DNA of 64,000 nt from Pelagimonas sp050633425. GTDB lineage: Bacteria > Pseudomonadota > Alphaproteobacteria > Rhodobacterales > Rhodobacteraceae. Position numbers and translations under genes: made by a program. Location: positions 1-64,000 of the forward strand of contig NZ_JBOEGM010000004.1 in the NCBI RefSeq assembly GCF_050633425.1, written 5' to 3'. The notes beneath the pieces are model-generated. The model was not told the DNA's origin. It saw only the letters and a list, made by a program, of their open reading frames with translations, and did no database searches. This document shows, one piece after another, positions 42,961 through 52,106 of this stretch (positions are counted from its first letter, which is position 1; every line of letters starts with the position of its first letter).

Positions 42961-43980
42961 TCATGCGCACCCCTTGTTTGACTGGTCTGAGACCGTTGAC
43001 GCCGCTTGCGCACCGGTGATCGCAATCATCTGATAAACGTCATCAGCGCTGCAACCGCGGGATAGATCATTTGCCGGATGCGCCAGGCCTTGCAAAATCG
43101 GACCCAGCGCGATCGCCCCGCCAATCCGTTGTGCAATTTTGTAGCCAATGTTACCGGCGCTGAGGCTTGGGAAGACAAAGACGTTGGCTTGGCCCGCGAC
43201 TTCAGAATCTGGGGCCTTGGACAGAGCAACTTCGGGGATCAAAGCCGCGTCAAACTGCATTTCGCCATCAATCTTGAGGTTGGGAGCCCGATCCCGGATC
43301 AACGTGACAGCATTTTCGATGCGCGCCAAGGATTCATGCGCGTCCTTGGTCACACTTCCCATTGTTGAAAACGACAACATCGCAACCCGAGGCTCTTCGC
43401 CCGTCAAGGATTCCAGAGATTGCGCCGAAGAAATGGCAATATTTGCCAGCTCTGCGTCTCCGGGTTGTAGGATCAACCCACAGTCACCAAAGATCACGGC
43501 GCGTTCATGCGGAGCGCCGAGCAACATCAAGAAGCAGCTCGAAACGACATCGATGCCGGGCGCTTTGCCGATCACTTGAAGAGCCACCCGAACCGTGTCA
43601 GCCGTTGTCGCAACAGCACCGCCAAGGGTGCCATCAGCATCTCCCAATCGCACCATCATGGCCGCAAAGCCAAGCGGATCAATCATGGCCTGACGCGCTT
43701 GTTGTTCATCGACACCCTTGTGACGGCGCAGTTGGAGATAAGCCGCGCTATAGGCCGCCTGTTTGTCCGAGGTGGCCGGATCAACGACGGTCAGAGCCTC
43801 AGCGCCTTGGACACCCTCCGATGCGGCTGCGAAACCGCTGGGAGACGCAAGGAGCGTCACGTTTGCAACACCGTCCTGAACCGCTCGGACAGCGGCTTCG
43901 ACGATGCGGCGGTCCTCACCTTCGGGCAACACAATATGCGGGCAAGCGGCGCGCGATCTGTCGATGATTTGGTCTAGAAT
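42961..43980 (-). CDS. pta: Phosphate acetyltransferase
   Basis: A 339-aa enzyme converting acetyl phosphate from Xsc to acetyl-CoA. It is the short form: a single PTA_PTB domain with IVLPEGEDRRI, PLGFAAMMVRLG, STMGSVTKDAHESL, GEMQFDAAL and SAGNIGYKIAQR. I prefer the TTG start at 43980, 5 bases after GGAGGAG; an ATG at 44007 has no good ribosome site. It lies 90 bases after xsc. The 211 bases downstream, before the exporter gene, contain a short open frame without a start. Confidence 0.92.
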   Translation of the reverse strand: MLDQIIDRSRAACPHIVLPEGEDRRIVEAAVRAVQDGVANVTLLASPSGFAAASEGVQGAEALTVVDPATSDKQAAYSAAYLQLRRHKGVDEQQARQAMIDPLGFAAMMVRLGDADGTLGGAVATTADTVRVALQVIGKAPGIDVVSSCFLMLLGAPHERAVIFGDCGLILQPGDAELANIAISSAQSLESLTGEEPRVAMLSFSTMGSVTKDAHESLARIENAVTLIRDRAPNLKIDGEMQFDAALIPEVALSKAPDSEVAGQANVFVFPSLSAGNIGYKIAQRIGGAIALGPILQGLAHPANDLSRGCSADDVYQMIAITGAQAASTVSDQSNKGCA

Positions 43981-44070
43981 CAAGGCCGCTCCTCCCAAAT
44001 TGGCCATGCTGCCAAATGCGGCAGCGCAAACTCACCCCAAGGGTTGTCTTGGGGTGAGCGTTGGATCCGC

Positions 44071-45843
44071 TTAGCCTTGCGGGACCATATCATCGGCAGA
44101 GATACCAGCCACTTCGACGGGCTTTTTCATGGCGTCGCGGCGGAACGGATCACCCAGTTCTTGGTTAATCATGGCTTCGATGAGGGTGGTCTTACCCTCT
44201 TTCTGATCCTTGATCGCCTTGTCCAGCGCGGCGGTCAGCTCATCCATTGTGCGGGCAACGACACCTTGAAGGCCACAGGCCTTGGCGATACCGGCATAAG
44301 ACACCTGTTCATCAAGCTCAGTGCCGACAAAGTTATCGTCGAACCAAAGGGTCGAATTCCGCTTTTCCGCGCCCCATTGATAGTTGCGGAAGACGACCTG
44401 CGTCACGGCAGGCCATTCGCCACGACCAATCGCCGTCAGCTCATTCACCGCGATTCCAAAGGCACCATCGCCAGAGAAACCAACGACAGGAACGTCTGGC
44501 TGACCAATTTTGGCACCAACAACCGCTGGAAGACCATACCCACAGGGGCCAAACAGGCCTGGGGCCAGATATTTACGCCCCTGATCAAAAGAGGGGTAAG
44601 CGTTGCCGATTGCACAGTTGTTGCCGATATCCGAGGAAATGATCGCCTCTTTCGGCAAGGCGGCGGTGATCGCGCGCCATGCCATACGCGGGCTCATCCA
44701 ATCGGGCTTGTCCGCGCGGGCACGTTCGTTCCAGTTGGTGCCCGGATCGTCGTTTTCGTGAGTCAAAGACGTCAATTCCTGCGCCCAAGCCGATTTGCGC
44801 TGAGCGATATTGGCCTTGCGATCAGCACGGTTTTCATCACCAGCTGTATCGCTCATCTGCTCCAACAACCCGTTGGCGACTTTGGCGGCGTCACCAACGA
44901 TCCCAACAGTGACCTTTTTCGTGAGGCCAATGCGATCTGGGTTGATGTCGACTTGAATGACCTTCGCATCCGCGGGCCAGTATTCCATGCTGTAGCCAGG
45001 CAGCGTCGAGAAGGGATTCAAACGCGTGCCAAGGGCGAGGACCACATCCGCGTCTTTGATCAGCTCCATCCCGGCTTTGGAACCATTGTAGCCAAGGGGG
45101 CCAGCATAGAGCGGGTGGTTGCCGGGGAAGGCATCGTTGTGCTGATAGCCAACGCACACTGGGGCATCGAGACGCTCGGCCAATTTGATCGAGGCGTCAA
45201 TACCACCTGCAGACAGAACGACACCCGCACCGTTGAGGATAACAGGGTTTTTCGCTTCGGACAGGATTTTTGCGGCCTGAGCAACGGAATCAGATCCGCC
45301 GGAAGAACGTTCAAATTCAATCGGTTCAGGGATTTCAATGTCGACGATCTGGGTCCACATGTCACGCGGAATGTTCAACTGTGCGGGGGCTGAGGCGCGT
45401 TTGGCCTGTGCGATAACACGGGTCAGAACTTCGGCAACGCGGGATGGATCACGCACTTCTTCTTGGTAGGCGACACAGTCTGCGAACATGCGCATCTGTT
45501 CCATTTCCTGAAAACCACCCTGACCAATGGTTTTGTTGGCCGCCTGAGGCGTGACCAGCAAACAAGGCGTATGGTTCCAGTAGGCGGTTTTAACCGCGGT
45601 CACAAAGTTGGTGATGCCGGGGCCGTTTTGCGCGATCATCATCGACATCTTGCCGGTGGCACGGGTGTAGCCGTCGGCCATGAAACCGCCAGACCCTTCG
45701 TGGGCGCAATCCCAGAAGCTGATGCCAGCCCGTGGAAACAGGTCAGAGATTGGCATCATGGCGGAACCGATGATACCAAATGCATGTTCAATTCCGTGGC
45801 GCTGCAGAACCTTAACAAAGGCTTCTTCGGTTGTCATTTTCAT
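44071..45843 (-). CDS. xsc: Sulfoacetaldehyde acetyltransferase
   Basis: A 590-aa thiamine-diphosphate enzyme: sulfoacetaldehyde plus phosphate gives acetyl phosphate plus sulfite. Family signs: MKMTTEEAFVKVLQRHGIEH at the start, GIIGSAMMPISDLFP, WDCAHEGSGGFMADGY, and the ThDP motif GDGAFGIAVNE to NYQWG. The length is normal for Xsc, and IGSAMMP separates it from acetolactate synthase. It is first in a minus-strand unit with pta, exporter and soeABC. No taurine or isethionate entry enzyme is present, so sulfoacetaldehyde is made elsewhere. Confidence 0.96.
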   Translation of the reverse strand: MKMTTEEAFVKVLQRHGIEHAFGIIGSAMMPISDLFPRAGISFWDCAHEGSGGFMADGYTRATGKMSMMIAQNGPGITNFVTAVKTAYWNHTPCLLVTPQAANKTIGQGGFQEMEQMRMFADCVAYQEEVRDPSRVAEVLTRVIAQAKRASAPAQLNIPRDMWTQIVDIEIPEPIEFERSSGGSDSVAQAAKILSEAKNPVILNGAGVVLSAGGIDASIKLAERLDAPVCVGYQHNDAFPGNHPLYAGPLGYNGSKAGMELIKDADVVLALGTRLNPFSTLPGYSMEYWPADAKVIQVDINPDRIGLTKKVTVGIVGDAAKVANGLLEQMSDTAGDENRADRKANIAQRKSAWAQELTSLTHENDDPGTNWNERARADKPDWMSPRMAWRAITAALPKEAIISSDIGNNCAIGNAYPSFDQGRKYLAPGLFGPCGYGLPAVVGAKIGQPDVPVVGFSGDGAFGIAVNELTAIGRGEWPAVTQVVFRNYQWGAEKRNSTLWFDDNFVGTELDEQVSYAGIAKACGLQGVVARTMDELTAALDKAIKDQKEGKTTLIEAMINQELGDPFRRDAMKKPVEVAGISADDMVPQG

Positions 45844-45968
45844 GTGTGCATCTCCAAGACAAGGACGCCGACCAAATTGGGCCGGCGTGATTTGGAGCCA
45901 TCGTAGTCTTGAGACCCGCTGCCCAATAGGTCCAGAAGGCGACCGACGATACATCCAAAAGTCATTAT

Positions 45969-45991
45969 TAATGAGACTTTTTATCTCATTA
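45969..45991. promoter_or_regulatory. Inverted repeat upstream of xsc
   Basis: TAATGAGA and TCTCATTA are perfect complementary arms around 7 bases, 126 bases before the xsc ATG in AT-rich DNA with promoter-like CATAAT on the minus strand overlapping one arm. It probably binds the regulator of the sulfonate unit. No regulator gene is adjacent. Confidence 0.55.
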
Positions 45992-46084
45992 TGTAGAAAT
46001 AATAGACCAATACGGGGGTTTAGCCAGTTAGGCGAGGCTAAAAAATTTTTGAAAATTCCGGCTTTTGTCAGGGCTAAATGGAGC

Positions 46085-46116
46085 AAAATCCCCTGAAACA
46101 AGCGATTTTAGGGGAT
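46085..46116 (-). terminator. Terminator of the glycosyltransferase gene
   Basis: On the minus strand ATCCCCTAAAA pairs with TTTCAGGGGAT (one mismatch) around a 7-base loop, followed by TTTT. It begins directly after the stop codon of the gene at 46117 and isolates it from xsc. Confidence 0.8.
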
Positions 46117-47199
46117 CTACCGCACAGATTGGCAAGCCACCGCAAGAATCTCGGCTGTTTTTTGGCCCCAAACGTTCCAATTCAAGCTTTTGTTGAATTC
46201 GATCTGCGCCGTGCGGCTCAGAGCTAAAAACGCGCCCGGAGAATCAAGGTAAGACAGCACCCAATTGGCAAACTGATCGGCCGAGCTCCCAACGGGTAAA
46301 ACGTGGCCGTTAACCCCGTCTCGAACCGGTGTATGTCCAAGCTGATAACACAACACCGGCAGGCCACAGGCAGAGGCATCACAACATGTGAAGCCATACC
46401 CTTTGACGGTTGGCCGGAGCAGAAAATGGGCGCAACAGAGAATGTCTTGATACGCGTTCCGCTCGTCTTCAATTTCCAAATTCAAAAACGGATGCACCGT
46501 CATCCATTCGTTAATTTGAGTGTCGGGCGGGATGCAACCGATGACGGTCAGGCGCGCATCAACTCCGCGCATTCGCAAGATATTCAGGGTCTCGAAGGCG
46601 ACCGCACCGCCACATGTCGGCCAATCACGCCCGATAAACAACAACTGCACCGGCGCAACATAAGAGATCATTTTTGACACCGAGGCCGTAGCGCCAAAGC
46701 CATTCGCCCCCCAGGGCAAGACAAACGAGCGCGTGGCCGACAGCTCAAAAAGTGACTGCGCCGCATTCAAGACGTCATCGGTCGGCCACAAAATAAGATC
46801 AAGTGCCTTGAGCGCAGCCCGGTCTCGACGTGACCGCCAACGCGTCACCGGACGGTTCAGAATTCCAAAATCCAACCAACGCAGGTTAAACCCAGCCGGT
46901 CCAGGCAAGCCTCTGATAGCATGGGGGGCTGCTGCGATCACAGTGGAACGGGGTAAATCGAGTTTGTGAAGCGGCACCAGCGTGAAACCACAAAAAACCA
47001 CGTCAAAATTGCCGCGCTGAATTTGGCTGGCGACGTGACGAGGCAGCCTTGTGCCAGCCTCTGACACCGGGATATCGACCACGTCGCTCACATGCGCCGA
47101 CAAGGCGTCAAACATATGCGATTTGGCATGCCCTAGGCTGAGGTGCTCGGCGGACGTCCGATCACAAAGATAGGCTAACCGCAGGTCTGTCTTTGCCAT
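46117..47199 (-). CDS. GT4-like glycosyltransferase with altered catalytic motif
   Basis: A 360-aa GT-B-fold protein. The C-terminal nucleotide-sugar half shows VQLLFIGRDWPTCGG, LTVIGCIPP and the terminal ACGLPVL segment. The usual Glu-x7-Glu motif reads KGYGFTCCD, so the two acidic residues become Lys and Asp. It may use a modified mechanism or bind without catalysis. The start at 47199 removes an unlikely arginine-rich leader. It is divergent from the polymerase-like gene and marks the edge of the polysaccharide region. Confidence 0.8.
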   Translation of the reverse strand: MAKTDLRLAYLCDRTSAEHLSLGHAKSHMFDALSAHVSDVVDIPVSEAGTRLPRHVASQIQRGNFDVVFCGFTLVPLHKLDLPRSTVIAAAPHAIRGLPGPAGFNLRWLDFGILNRPVTRWRSRRDRAALKALDLILWPTDDVLNAAQSLFELSATRSFVLPWGANGFGATASVSKMISYVAPVQLLFIGRDWPTCGGAVAFETLNILRMRGVDARLTVIGCIPPDTQINEWMTVHPFLNLEIEDERNAYQDILCCAHFLLRPTVKGYGFTCCDASACGLPVLCYQLGHTPVRDGVNGHVLPVGSSADQFANWVLSYLDSPGAFLALSRTAQIEFNKSLNWNVWGQKTAEILAVACQSVR

Positions 47200-47430
47200 G
47201 AGAATGCCCCAATTCTGTGTCCCACGCCTTTGTGCGGCATGTTTCGGGCGGGATTGGGGCGCGTTTACCAAGTTTTTCAAGGGCTTTGAGGACAATGGTC
47301 GCTTGGGGCGAAAACTGTTTCGGGTTTCATGATTTCGTACCAATGCTGTCGCGACTTAGCCTTGAGTGGCTGCTAGATTGACCAGAATTCGGAGCCCGAT
47401 GGGGGGTCCGTTACGGGACGATTCGACGCG

Positions 47431-48825
47431 ATGCCCAATCCGATTGCCTTTCTGGCACTGGCGATTTTTCCAGTGGTGGTGGTTGCCCTTTATGGGCGGC
47501 TGCGGGCTGATCGTGCGCTGATTTGGGCGCTGATGCTGGGCTATTTGTTTTTGCCAGAACCACCGGCAGTGTTCGACCTGCCGTTGATGCCCCCGCTGAA
47601 CAAACACAACATCCCAGCGCTGATGGCCTTTATGATTGCGCTGTGGCGCTACGGGTATGACGGGCCGCTTTTGCCCCATAGCCATGTTGGCAAACTGCTT
47701 CTTATTGCCTTCGTGTTTTCGCCGGTTGTGACCGTGCTAAACAATGAAGAAGCAATCTTTTTCGGGCAGGTCGGTGTCGAAGGCCACAACCTAAAACACG
47801 CCCTTGCGCTGCCAATCGAACAGTTTTTGCTCATCGTGCCGTTTTTGATGGCCCGCCAGCATCTTGCCAATGGCGGGGCGCAACGTGAAATACTCTGGGC
47901 GCTGATGGTTGGCGGGTTGGTTTATTCACTGCTGATGCTTATCGAAATCCGACTGTCCCCTCAGCTTAACCTGTGGGTTTACGGGTATTATCAGCACCTG
48001 TTTGGCCAATCGATCCGTGCTGGCGGCTATCGCCCGGTGGTTTTCTTGTATCATGGCTTGTGGGTCGCGTTTTTTGTCATGACATCGGTCATCTCGGCCT
48101 ATGCGTTGTGGCGCAGCGAAAAAGGCCCCCGGTTCAAATTCCTGCTCGCGGCGCTGTATTTGTCTGCCGTGCTGGTCTTGGCAAAATCGCTTGGGGCGTT
48201 GCTCTTTATGCTGCTGTTGGTGCCTCTCGTTGTTGTGCTCAGCCCCGGCGCGCAGGTGCGTGTCGCCATCGTAATTGGCACGATTGCCCTCGCTTATCCG
48301 ATCCTAAAGGGCGCAGATTTGATCCCTCAAGAGCGCATGCTGGCCCAAGCCGCCGCCATCGACCCACAACGTGCCGGAAGCCTTGAATTCCGGTTCGACA
48401 ACGAAAACACCTTGCTGGAACGCGCGTATATAAAACCGGTTTTTGGCTGGGGCAGCTTTGGGCGCAACCATATTCTCGACCCCAACACCGGCAATATCCT
48501 AACGGTGACCGACGGGCGCTGGATCATTGTGATTGGTGTCTATGGCTGGGTCGGCTTTATCGCTGAATTCGGCCTCTTGTTGCTGCCGCTTTTGTTGTTG
48601 GGACGGGAAATGTCGGCGACCGGAAACCGCGAAATTTCGCCCTATGTTGGCGCGATGAGCCTTTTGCTGGCCATTAACGCGCTGGACATGATCCCCAATG
48701 CAACGCTGACCCCGCTCACTTGGGTGCTGGTCGGCGCTCTGACCGGTTATGCGGAGAAGCTCCGGGCCGAGCGGCTCAATCTGACGAAACACAACACGGC
48801 GCTGAAATGGCAGTCGGTGATGTAA
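47431..48825 (+). CDS. O-antigen ligase/polymerase-like membrane protein
   Basis: A 464-aa inner-membrane protein with about eleven hydrophobic segments and a large periplasmic loop (about 295-365) containing RAGSLEFRFDNENTLLERAY and PVFGWGSFG, the kind of loop seen in WaaL/Wzy-type proteins. It would join or polymerise lipid-linked glycan units in the periplasm. It precedes a glycosyltransferase gene by 11 bases. Polymerase versus ligase cannot be decided from sequence alone. Confidence 0.78.
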   Translation: MPNPIAFLALAIFPVVVVALYGRLRADRALIWALMLGYLFLPEPPAVFDLPLMPPLNKHNIPALMAFMIALWRYGYDGPLLPHSHVGKLLLIAFVFSPVVTVLNNEEAIFFGQVGVEGHNLKHALALPIEQFLLIVPFLMARQHLANGGAQREILWALMVGGLVYSLLMLIEIRLSPQLNLWVYGYYQHLFGQSIRAGGYRPVVFLYHGLWVAFFVMTSVISAYALWRSEKGPRFKFLLAALYLSAVLVLAKSLGALLFMLLLVPLVVVLSPGAQVRVAIVIGTIALAYPILKGADLIPQERMLAQAAAIDPQRAGSLEFRFDNENTLLERAYIKPVFGWGSFGRNHILDPNTGNILTVTDGRWIIVIGVYGWVGFIAEFGLLLLPLLLLGREMSATGNREISPYVGAMSLLLAINALDMIPNATLTPLTWVLVGALTGYAEKLRAERLNLTKHNTALKWQSVM

Positions 48826-48836
48826 CGAGGACGAAA

Positions 48837-50141
48837 ATGACAGGTAAACCAAACGTTCTTTTGGTCGCGGATGAGTGCAATCCCGAATGGCCATCTTTGC
48901 CGATTGTTGGCTACAAATATGCGTTGGAAATCGCCAAACTATGCGACGTCACGCTGGCAACCCATGTGCGCAACCGCGAAAACATCGAAAAAGACCGCGC
49001 CACGTCTGAGCCTACAGGCATAAGGATTGTCTACGTCGACAATGAATGGATCGCCTCGCCGATGTTCAAGATTGCGCGGCTTATTCGCGGCGGCGAAGAG
49101 GTCGGTTGGTCAACATCCATGATCTTTAACTACCTTCCTTATCTGGCCTTTGAGCATGGCGTTTGGCGCCAGTTCAAATCAGAGCTCAGGTCGGGTCATT
49201 TTGATATTGTGCATCGCATCACCCCCATGTCCCCGACGTTGCCAAGTTGGCTGGCTCATAAGGTGAAACAGCCGTTTGTGATCGGCCCCCTAAACGGCAA
49301 TCTCGACTGGCCAGCGGCCTTTGTGGCGGAACAGGCGCGTGAAAAAGAAAAACTGCGTCGTCTGCGGGATTTCTACAAATACCTGCCTTATGCGCGCTCA
49401 ACCTATGATGATGCCGCCGCCGTGCTGTGCGCGTTTTCGCATACCCGCAAAGATCTGGCCCGCGTGGAAGATGCACGTATCGTGTCCTTTCCTGAAATCG
49501 GCTTTGACCCGGAGATTTTCCACGCTAAGGGGGCCAAACCCGCAGGCAGTCGTAGTACGGATGGCAAAATTCACTTTCTTTATGCCGGGCGATTGGTGCC
49601 GTACAAACTGCCAGAACTGCCCTTGCAGGCTTTTGCAAAGTCGGAGCTGTTGCGCCAGCATCATTTGCATGTGGTCGGCGATGGGCCCGAGCGTGAGCGC
49701 ATGCAGGCCGTGATTGATGAACATGGTTTGCAAGACTGCGTCACCATGCATGGCCGAAAAACCCAAAGCGAGGTCGCGAATATGATGAGGCAAGTGGATG
49801 CCTTTGTCTTTCCCTCAATCCGTGAACTTGGGGCTGGCGTCGTGATCGAATCCATGGCGTGCGGCAACCATGTTCTGGTGTCCGACTACGGGGCACCCGG
49901 AGATCTGGCTGGGCAAGGACGTGGGGCCTGTGTTCCTATGGCGGATTTTGACGGGTTGGTTGAAGGGTTTAAGGCCGAAATGGAGGCTTGTGCCACCAAT
50001 CCCGCAGCGATGGCCGAGACATCCGCCCATGCTATGACCTATGCCCAAGAGGGATTTCCCTGGGCGCAAAAGGGCGCAAAAACCATGGAGGTTTATGACG
50101 CTTTGCTCGGTGGCGAGAGGCTTGAAGGTCTCGGGTATTGA
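48837..50141 (+). CDS. GT4 family glycosyltransferase
   Basis: A 434-aa GT-B enzyme. The C-terminal domain has IHFLYAGRLVPYKLPEL, HVVGDGPERERMQ, and the catalytic Glu-x7-Glu in RELGAGVVIESMACG. The N-terminal acceptor domain contains the conserved IGPLNGNLDWP segment found in several exopolysaccharide transferases. The start at 48837 follows CGAGGA. It transfers a sugar on the cytoplasmic side of the membrane; donor and acceptor are unknown. A stable hairpin follows the gene. Confidence 0.88.
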   Translation: MTGKPNVLLVADECNPEWPSLPIVGYKYALEIAKLCDVTLATHVRNRENIEKDRATSEPTGIRIVYVDNEWIASPMFKIARLIRGGEEVGWSTSMIFNYLPYLAFEHGVWRQFKSELRSGHFDIVHRITPMSPTLPSWLAHKVKQPFVIGPLNGNLDWPAAFVAEQAREKEKLRRLRDFYKYLPYARSTYDDAAAVLCAFSHTRKDLARVEDARIVSFPEIGFDPEIFHAKGAKPAGSRSTDGKIHFLYAGRLVPYKLPELPLQAFAKSELLRQHHLHVVGDGPERERMQAVIDEHGLQDCVTMHGRKTQSEVANMMRQVDAFVFPSIRELGAGVVIESMACGNHVLVSDYGAPGDLAGQGRGACVPMADFDGLVEGFKAEMEACATNPAAMAETSAHAMTYAQEGFPWAQKGAKTMEVYDALLGGERLEGLGY

Positions 50142-50145
50142 GACT

Positions 50146-50179
50146 GAGGTCTTAAGGGCTGCCCCCCCTTTGAGACCTC
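50146..50179 (+). terminator. Strong hairpin after the GT4 gene
   Basis: GAGGTCTTAAGGG and CCCTTTGAGACCTC form a 13-pair stem with one bulge and one mismatch, loop CTGCCCC. No T tract follows, so it is either a Rho-linked or processing structure closing the polymerase-GT transcript. Confidence 0.6.
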
Positions 50180-50183
50180 CTAT

Positions 50184-50357
50184 ATGAGTGACGCGATTGC
50201 GCCATCCGGGCCTGTCGTAACGCCCGTGCGGCGGGTCTTTATCATTGAGAACGAGCGTGACAAGACGCTTTTCGAGCAATTTACGGCTTGTGAGTTGCGT
50301 TGCGCCCACGCTGACCCCACCTTGGTTTGGCGCGGCGACAGGCTCTGGCCATCATAA
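50184..50357 (+). CDS. Possible 57-aa protein
   Basis: A short open frame starting just after the hairpin. The predicted peptide has a plausible composition (VRRVFIIENERDKTLFEQF) but no known domain, and there is no clear ribosome site. It may be an unrecognised small protein or a remnant of a larger gene lost between the GT4 and GNAT genes. It is reported because the codons look coding-like. Confidence 0.3.
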   Translation: MSDAIAPSGPVVTPVRRVFIIENERDKTLFEQFTACELRCAHADPTLVWRGDRLWPS

Positions 50358-50415
50358 CAGCCGCTATGGAAATTTTTCGAATTTTGGAACTCACACTCGC
50401 TCTGGACATATCTCA

Positions 50416-51009
50416 ATGACCAATAATCCGACTGAAACCTCTCAAGGAAAACAAACGGATGCGGCGGCTGCAGGCTTGTCTGTACTGCCCAATGGCTATC
50501 AAACCGCTCGACTGTCCGTCACTCCTTGGCGCGCGGTTTTGAGAGATGACAGAAGGCTTCAAGCGCTCGAAGAGGCGCTATCGGTGATGCTAACGGAGCC
50601 GGTTCTACGGCATTTGCCTGAGCGGGTGCACCTGCCCAAAGGCCCCGATGCGATCAAAGCTTGGATTGCCCAACGCGATCAAAGCGCCGCCCTCTATTTG
50701 GTTGAAGCGGATACCGGGCTCGCCGGGTTGATGTTCCTGTTTCGTCCGGTTGACGCCCCTACAGATGGGCCAATGCATCTGGGGTATTTGTTTGGTGAGG
50801 ACAGCTGGGGCAAGGGTTTTGCGTCCGAGATGGCCTGTGGTTTGGTTGAGGCTCTCGCCACAGGGCCAAAGTTCACGTTGCAAGGCGGTGTTGATGTTGC
50901 CAATCCTGCCTCGGCGCGGGTTTTGGAAAAGGCTGGTCTTGAGATTGACGAGGCCCAAAGCAATGATGAGACGAGCGTCTTTTTGAGACAGGTGGGGGGG
51001 CGCAATTGA
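50416..51009 (+). CDS. GNAT-family N-acetyltransferase
   Basis: A 197-aa protein with a RimJ/RimL-like GNAT core: LFGEDSWGKGFASEMACGLV (acetyl-CoA-binding helix) and DVANPASARVLEKAGLE. The first 40 residues are a polar extension. It may acetylate a sugar nucleotide, a protein or a small amine; nothing picks one. The start is uncertain, as the upstream ribosome site is weak. Its stop overlaps the TTG start of the next gene. Confidence 0.8.
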   Translation: MTNNPTETSQGKQTDAAAAGLSVLPNGYQTARLSVTPWRAVLRDDRRLQALEEALSVMLTEPVLRHLPERVHLPKGPDAIKAWIAQRDQSAALYLVEADTGLAGLMFLFRPVDAPTDGPMHLGYLFGEDSWGKGFASEMACGLVEALATGPKFTLQGGVDVANPASARVLEKAGLEIDEAQSNDETSVFLRQVGGRN

Positions 51010-51461
51010 CCGGCGGGCGCTCCCAGCCCACCAAAATTGAAATTCTCGACACCTTTGGCGCGGTCATCGCATGCATTCCGCAAAGGCACCCAGGCGCGGA
51101 TTTGCAAGGGTGCGATTTGTCGGGACACGATCTTTATCAAGCGCAACTGCAAGGTCGCAATCTAACTGATGTCTGGCTTTATTGGGGCAGCATGTGGAAT
51201 GCCACTCTGGACGGGGCCTGTTTGGTTGGGGCCAATCTATGTGGCGCGAATCTACGAGAGGCGTCGCTTGTCGGGGCGGATCTCAGGAACGCCAATTTGG
51301 GACACGACGCGTTTGGCAAGGGCGCATGGTTGCAAGAGGCGACCTTGTCCAAGGCGAATTTGAACCGCGCCAACCTGGTTGGTGCGTTCTTTGATGATGA
51401 AACAGTTTTTCCGGCCGGATTTCACCCAATGCGACGTGGGATGATTTACGCCCCCGATTGA
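51006..51461 (+). CDS. Pentapeptide-repeat protein
   Basis: A 151-aa protein with about fourteen A(D/N)LxX units between residues 30 and 130 (for example ADLQG, ANLCG, ANLRE, ADLRN, ANLNR), which fold as a right-handed four-sided helix. It has no toxin or topoisomerase-protection features I can assign. Translation starts at a TTG that overlaps the GNAT stop (TTGA), so the two are coupled. It is convergent with and overlaps the acetyltransferase at 51446 by 16 bases. Confidence 0.82.
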   Translation: MTGGRSQPTKIEILDTFGAVIACIPQRHPGADLQGCDLSGHDLYQAQLQGRNLTDVWLYWGSMWNATLDGACLVGANLCGANLREASLVGADLRNANLGHDAFGKGAWLQEATLSKANLNRANLVGAFFDDETVFPAGFHPMRRGMIYAPD

Positions 51462-51952
51462 GGAGAAGAGATCACCCGCGCCGGGATTCCGGCGACGGTG
51501 GCCCCGGCGGGAACATCACCAGTCACAACCGCATTCGCCCCGATCACCGCATGATCACCCACCGTCAGCGGCCCGATCAACTTGGCCCCTGCCCCGACAT
51601 CAACGTGACCACCAAGAGTCACCGGTCCGGCCAATGTCACCTGATGAAAGATCATGCAGTTGGGGCCGATTTTGCTTTCAGGATGGATGATGATGCCTGT
51701 CGGATGAGTGAGCCGCAAACCGCCACCAACTTCGGTGGTCAAATGCAATTCCGATTGGCAGATCGTCGACCACCACAGATGGTTCAGCACCCAGTATTTC
51801 GATGCCAGCTTGGCCAAGGGACCACCTTTTTGGCGAGTGGCCTGATAGCGGCGCATGGCGCGGATCATCTTTTTGCCCGGCTCCCAAAACCGGTCAATCT
51901 TTTCGCGTGACCAATCGGGATCGGTTGCTGAAACCCCTGTTTCCTGTACCAT
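51446..51952 (-). CDS. Serine acetyltransferase-like hexapeptide transferase
   Basis: A 168-aa left-handed beta-helix enzyme of the CysE/SAT group. The helix region is about residues 75-160 with PTGIIIHPESKIGPNC and catalytic-type MIFHQVTLAG, then VGDHAVIGANAVV and AGIPARV. It lacks the large N-terminal domain of true CysE. Within a polysaccharide locus it more likely acetylates a sugar than serine; this is inference from place and length. Confidence 0.8.
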   Translation of the reverse strand: MVQETGVSATDPDWSREKIDRFWEPGKKMIRAMRRYQATRQKGGPLAKLASKYWVLNHLWWSTICQSELHLTTEVGGGLRLTHPTGIIIHPESKIGPNCMIFHQVTLAGPVTLGGHVDVGAGAKLIGPLTVGDHAVIGANAVVTGDVPAGATVAGIPARVISSPQSGA

Positions 51953-52106
51953 TTTGTCTCAGTTTCCCCTCGGCCCGCGAAAACGCCAAATTCCTGCCAA
52001 GATTTGAGCCATCCTTGAAGGTATGGCAACACTTAGCCGTCACCCTGCGCCACGAATCCCTTGTGGTGAGGCATAAGGCACCCGGAGAATCCGGAAGGAC
52101 TATGGA

